NCBI GenBank assembly: GCA_003427395.1 | Contig: BFEA01000442.1 | Span: 970,162 to 991,266 of the forward strand | Reading direction: 5' to 3' | Length of the DNA stretch: 21,105 nucleotides | Source: Chara braunii | Lineage: Eukaryota > Streptophyta > Charophyceae > Charales > Characeae | Part shown: positions 17,730 to 21,105 of the stretch, piece after piece | How positions within the stretch are numbered: the first letter of the stretch is position 1 | Layout of the letters: every line of letters starts with the position of its first letter | Made by a program: the position numbers and the translations under genes | Notes under the pieces: model-generated | Databases searched by the model: none | Seen by the model: only the letters and a program-made list of their open reading frames with translations | What the model was told of the DNA's origin: nothing

Positions 17730-20054
17730 ATGAATTCGGGCGGCAATTCCAAGCCTTCTTTTTCTGTTCAAACGGACAAGAATACCGATCATTTGCCAAA
17801 GAAGAATCCGCAGCGAGGTCTGACTCGTCGCAGTCCTCTGGCGCAGCTGTCGCCAGCAGCGAAGACGATCGAGAAGAATCCTGCCATTTCGAAGCATATG
17901 TCGGAGGGGAAGGGTAGGTCGGTAGAGCAACCATGCGCCCGCGCTGGACAGAAGCAGCCGCCAACGAGAACTGCCGGGACGCAACACAGTCGAAGATCAA
18001 TGGGTCCCTCGCCGTCGTTCGATCTTTTTCGGGATTCCGACATCTACGACAGCGATGGTGAAGATACCGAGACGAAAGAAGAGATGGCGGCGGGCAAAGA
18101 TGGAGCCAGAGAGCGTCCACGCCATGGACGCGCGCTAGAGGGCTGCGTCGAGGGAGATCAAGGTCAAGCAGGGCGGCATTCAAATGGCAGCTATGGAAGC
18201 GAAGGTGAAAGCGATGGCGATTACGACGACGATGACACGGTGGAAGGCGAGGAGGAGGAGGAAGACGAGGAAAATGCGGTGGATTCCGACGGCGACGAGT
18301 ACGAGGAGAGTGGCGATGAAGACGAAGAGTATGGAGAGGAGGAGAATGCTGAGAAAAAGGCAGTAGAAGTTGACAACGAAGAGGAGGCGGCGGAGGAAGA
18401 GGAGGAAGAGGAGGAAGAGGAAGAGAGCGAGGAGGTTGGAGAGGAAGAGTTTGAGGAGGACGAAGAAGAGGAGGAAGAATCCCCACGTGTGAAAGGAATT
18501 AGTCGTAGTAGTGGGGTACGAGAACCTAGTTCCAAGAAGCAAGAGCGTTCGGAGACTGCTGAGGGAAAAGGCGTGGAGAATGCCGAAGAAGGGAGAGAGG
18601 AGCAATCGGGTCAGCACGTCGAGAACGGTGATGGCCTTCACGAGAAGCAGCAGCGCCTAAAGTCGGCCGAGAAAACGAAACAAGAGAGTACGAACGGCGA
18701 GAGCAACGACAGCGACCCTGTCCGACGGTTATCCTTTGCCTCTGTACCACCGCAGAACGGTAGAAAGACGCCCCCGGCAACGTCAAAACCTATATGTGCT
18801 GAGCCGGCTAGGAGGAAATCTGCGTCTCCAACGACCTCGGCAAAAGGGAGCGATAACAATAATGAATTTCGTCAACAATTTGCTTCGCGGAGGAGCGAGA
18901 AGGGGGGCACATCAGATGATGGAAAGACGGGTAAGGGAGAGACAGAAGCCTCGGAGAAGAAGGATGGTGAAAGCCGATCATCGCCGCCTAGTGACGTCAC
19001 GCCGGCGATTACAAAATCCCGGCAAACGCCAGGAGAAGAGATTGATGGCGACGATGAATCTCTGGTTTTTAGACGACACAGAAAGAAGGGGGAGATGCCC
19101 GTGAAGAAGGGAACATCGGCTTCTCCTTCTCCTTCTCTTTCTAGTACCGCTGGGAGAGAACGGCGTCGCGATTCCTCCTCCTCCTCGGCTGCACGACGAC
19201 GCGCGTCCACGTCATCGTCATCGTCCTTACACGCTGTGGGAGGTGGAAACGCGTCAGCGGAACGATGGGATGCCGATGCCTCAGATCTGGCTCATCAATT
19301 GGATGGGCTAGATCTAAAGCGGGGTGAGAAATCCTCCAGGAGGAAGGAGGTGGTGGAGCCGGAAGAGAGGGAGAAAGGAGGGAGAGAGGCGTCGACGACG
19401 ACGATTCCTAGGCGGAGAAAGCTCTGCGCCGTCAAGCCACAGTGGACTCCTCAAAGTGAGGAGAAATGGAGGCAGGACGCTTATAAGGCAGTGTGTGGGG
19501 AAAGTGGTGAAAGTGACGAATGGGAAGAGGAGGGAGACATACCACAGGTAGTGGAGATTGATGACAGCCCCATCGTGAGGCAAGAGGGGGGGAAAGCACC
19601 CCAGCAGTCGACGCGTCGCCCAGACATTGGCAAAGGGGGGAATGACGTGGAACTTCTAGGGGACAGTTTGAGATCGCTTGACGTGTCTTCTTCTCGGCCA
19701 ACCCGGGAGAAATCAATCAAGGATGGGAAGGCGGCAGAGCAGCAGCAGCAGCAGGAGGAGGAGGTATCAACGAGCGGAACGCGGCTGAAGAAGGCAATGG
19801 ATGGAGAGGGAGAGAAGACATCGTCCCCGTCGAGAGTGTCAGCGACGGCTGAGTCTAATGGGGAGCGCTCTGCCGCAGCGGCGGCCGTCGACGAAGATTT
19901 AATCCTTGGGGGAGGCAAGTATATTTTGAGAGCGAAGGTGGCGAAAATGCTATATGCTCATCAGATCGGCGGAGTGAAATGGTTATGGACGTTGCACGAG
20001 AAGAAAATGGGCGGCATCCTTGGAGACGACATGGGATTGGGGAAAACGATGCAG
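17730..20054 (+). CDS. SNF2-family ATPase, CHR24/ERCC6L (PICH)-like, first coding exon
   Basis: The exon encodes 775 codons from the ATG at 17730 to a phase-0 splice donor CAG|GTATGT at 20054/20055. The start is the first in-frame ATG after a TGA at 17709-17711, with G at -3. Residues 1 to about 720 are low complexity: a Glu/Asp block (about 165-252), Ser/Arg-rich parts (about 463-501) and a short Gln run. The SNF2 core begins near residue 724. KMLYAHQIGGVKWLWTLHEK holds the Q motif (Gln745), and GGILGDDMGLGKTMQ holds motif I (DDMGLGKT, 766-773), which binds ATP. These proteins translocate on DNA in the nucleus. Motif spelling is closest to plant CHR24, the ERCC6L/PICH relative, whose animal member acts on mitotic DNA bridges. 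VVEIDDSP near residue 607 resembles a SUMO-interacting motif. The long N-terminal extension is unusual. The remaining helicase motifs must lie in exons beyond the window. Confidence 0.88.
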
Positions 20055-20140
20055 GTATGTCCTTTGACGATGAGACTGAACCATTGAACTATTCTTTTTT
20101 TTTTGTTTTGTTTTCCTTCTTAATTTAAGCTAGCAGTTGC

Positions 20141-20255
20141 TGCTACCGTCTTCCCCCGAACATAACGAGCGCTGACAATGACTGCATACAAGCTATGTTT
20201 CCGGTCAGGTACTGCCGAAATGAGGGTGCGTTATGTTCGGGGCAAGACGGTAGAC
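20141..20255. mobile_element. Small terminal-inverted-repeat element (MITE-like)
   Basis: The left repeat 20143-20167 starts CTACCGTCTTCCCCCGAACA. The right repeat 20229-20253 is its reverse complement at 24 of 25 positions, with a 61-bp spacer. Both ends are bordered by TA (inside the pairing), which fits a TA target duplication as in Tc1/mariner-type or similar MITEs, with the element proper being CCGTC...GACGG, about 107 bp. It encodes nothing. No autonomous partner is visible. Confidence 0.65.
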
Positions 20256-20311
20256 AGAACGTACCCGCAATAGCAGAAGCTAGAGGATCATTCTCACTTG
20301 AGGATGGTTAG

Positions 20312-20313
<2 letters not shown>

Positions 20314-20377
<64 letters not shown>
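20314..20377 (+). repeat. T64 homopolymer
   Basis: Sixty-four uninterrupted T residues. On the minus strand this would be a poly(A) tract, possibly the tail of a retroposed sequence lying to its right, but no tRNA- or 7SL-type promoter box or target duplication was found. Exact length is uncertain in any assembly. Confidence 0.9.
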
Positions 20378-20378
<1 letters not shown>

Positions 20379-20537
20379 GTTATTGTCATTTTTGTTCTCA
20401 TCACACAAGGCTTTTACTAGGGGAGGCCTTTGTGGGTACTACGGTACTCGCGGCACCACTCACCACCAAATGCACCAAAAACAAATCATCGCTGTATCTA
20501 GACTGAAAGTTGCCCACGTACAGCTATAATGGCTTGG

Positions 20538-20561
20538 CGTTCTGTTCGGGTGAAGACGGTA
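20538..20561 (-). repeat. Third copy of the inverted-repeat terminus
   Basis: CGTTCTGTTCGGGTGAAGAC followed by GGTA matches the right terminus at 20229-20252 with three differences and the same orientation. No left partner lies nearby other than the one at 20143-20167. It could be the end of a second or nested element spanning about 20143-20561, or a solo remnant. Confidence 0.7.
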
Positions 20562-20947
20562 CCGGTAGTGGGCTTCAAGCAGATGAAAACGTGTTTTCAT
20601 GTGTGTGTAGCATGTGGGTAGTCTAGACGCACCGTTTTTCTTCATTACGGTACTATGTGGGGTATGCTCGACATGGGGAATATTTTCTTTTTGATTGGGG
20701 CTTTGACGGACTGTGTAGTATGGGTACTATGCTGGGCTATACCTTAACGTGGTTAATGTTTTCTGCTTATTTCGGGTTGATAGCCTAACTCCCTTGTTGT
20801 ATGTACGTACTGCACATAGAGATGTGTATATTGTCAGGTAGGGTGGGAGAAGGGACGGTAGTAAAGAGGGATGTAATACTCTGTTTCGTCCCACTGTGTC
20901 TGACCTATTCAACAAGCGGCAGAGCCCTTGCTTTTCTTTCTCATCGA

Positions 20948-21105
20948 GTACATAGTCATAAGAGTATGTGTTATCGATTTTATGATGACAGTGAAGGATT
21001 GGCGAAGACTGAAGGATGTTGTGGGCAAGGAGTGGTACATAGTCATAAGAGTATGTGTTATCGATTTTATGATGACAGTGGAGGATTGGCGAAGACTGAA
21101 GGATG
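20948..21105. repeat. 87-bp tandem repeat running off the window
   Basis: Unit 1 spans 20948-21034. Unit 2 begins at 21035 and reaches the window edge after 71 bases. Both start GTACATAGTCATAAGAGTAT. The overlapping 71 bases differ at only one position (GTGAAGG against GTGGAGG), so the duplication is recent. More copies may follow. Confidence 0.93.

Larger units (their letters stand above)
20055..21105 (+). other. First intron of the SNF2 gene, 5' part
   Basis: Starts with a consensus donor GTATGT immediately after the codons for GKTMQ. Reading through gives only 14 more residues before a stop, which do not continue the SNF2 fold. That supports splicing here. No acceptor followed by the expected SNF2 continuation is visible before the window ends, so the intron is at least 1.05 kb. 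It contains an inverted-repeat element, a T64 run, a small palindrome (ATGAAAAC/GTTTTCAT at 20583-20600) and an 87-bp tandem repeat. Confidence 0.8.

Noticed and set aside
17596-18486. 296-codon minus-strand frame opposite the SNF2 exon
   Set aside because: It is the antisense of the low-complexity Glu/Asp-rich exon, giving Pro/Leu/Arg-rich sequence with no family signal.
18221-18641. Ser-rich and Leu/Phe-rich minus-strand frames opposite the acidic block
   Set aside because: They are shadows of the GAG/GAA/GAC-rich coding strand.

Overview
The window looks like nuclear DNA from a green-lineage (streptophyte) eukaryote with a large, repeat-rich genome. Four things point there. A U6 snRNA-derived copy has a plant-type 5' end. 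Two palindromic copies of the plant telomere heptamer (CCCTAAA/TTTAGGG) are present. The one host gene has a plant-like splice donor, Y-patch and TGGGCC promoter elements, and its closest family match is plant CHR24. Most of the rest is decayed mobile DNA and tandem repeats. A charophyte alga is possible, but species cannot be fixed from the sequence alone.

Layout. 1-2290: no convincing gene, with G-rich tracts near 1290-1390. About 2295-3450: a degenerate minisatellite of about 15 units of roughly 80 bp. 3597-6317: a 1.36-kb tandem duplication (two copies), followed by a 98-bp tandem duplication. About 7150-9240, minus strand: a decayed Ty3-type LTR-retrotransposon gag region with an in-frame 10-residue repeat. 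9240-12970: unassigned sequence with small tandem duplications, a telomere-like hairpin and a (CA)40 microsatellite. About 12970-16546, plus strand: a decayed LINE with endonuclease, reverse transcriptase and C-terminal segments. A full-length U6 snRNA retropseudogene lies in it on the minus strand, flanked by perfect 14-bp target-site duplications. 16547-17729: simple repeats, a cluster of small hairpins, then the promoter and 5' leader of the host gene. 17730-20054: the first coding exon (775 codons) of a SNF2-family ATPase, most like CHR24/ERCC6L (PICH). 20055 to the window end: the start of a long intron holding a small terminal-inverted-repeat element, a 64-nt T run and an 87-bp tandem repeat that continues past the edge.

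Only the SNF2 gene looks functional. The other recognisable coding sequence is broken by stops or frameshifts. I found no operon-like or defence-like gene system. The most informative structures are the nested LINE/U6 insertion, the intronic inverted-repeat element with a third orphan terminus, and the long acidic N-terminal extension of the SNF2 protein.
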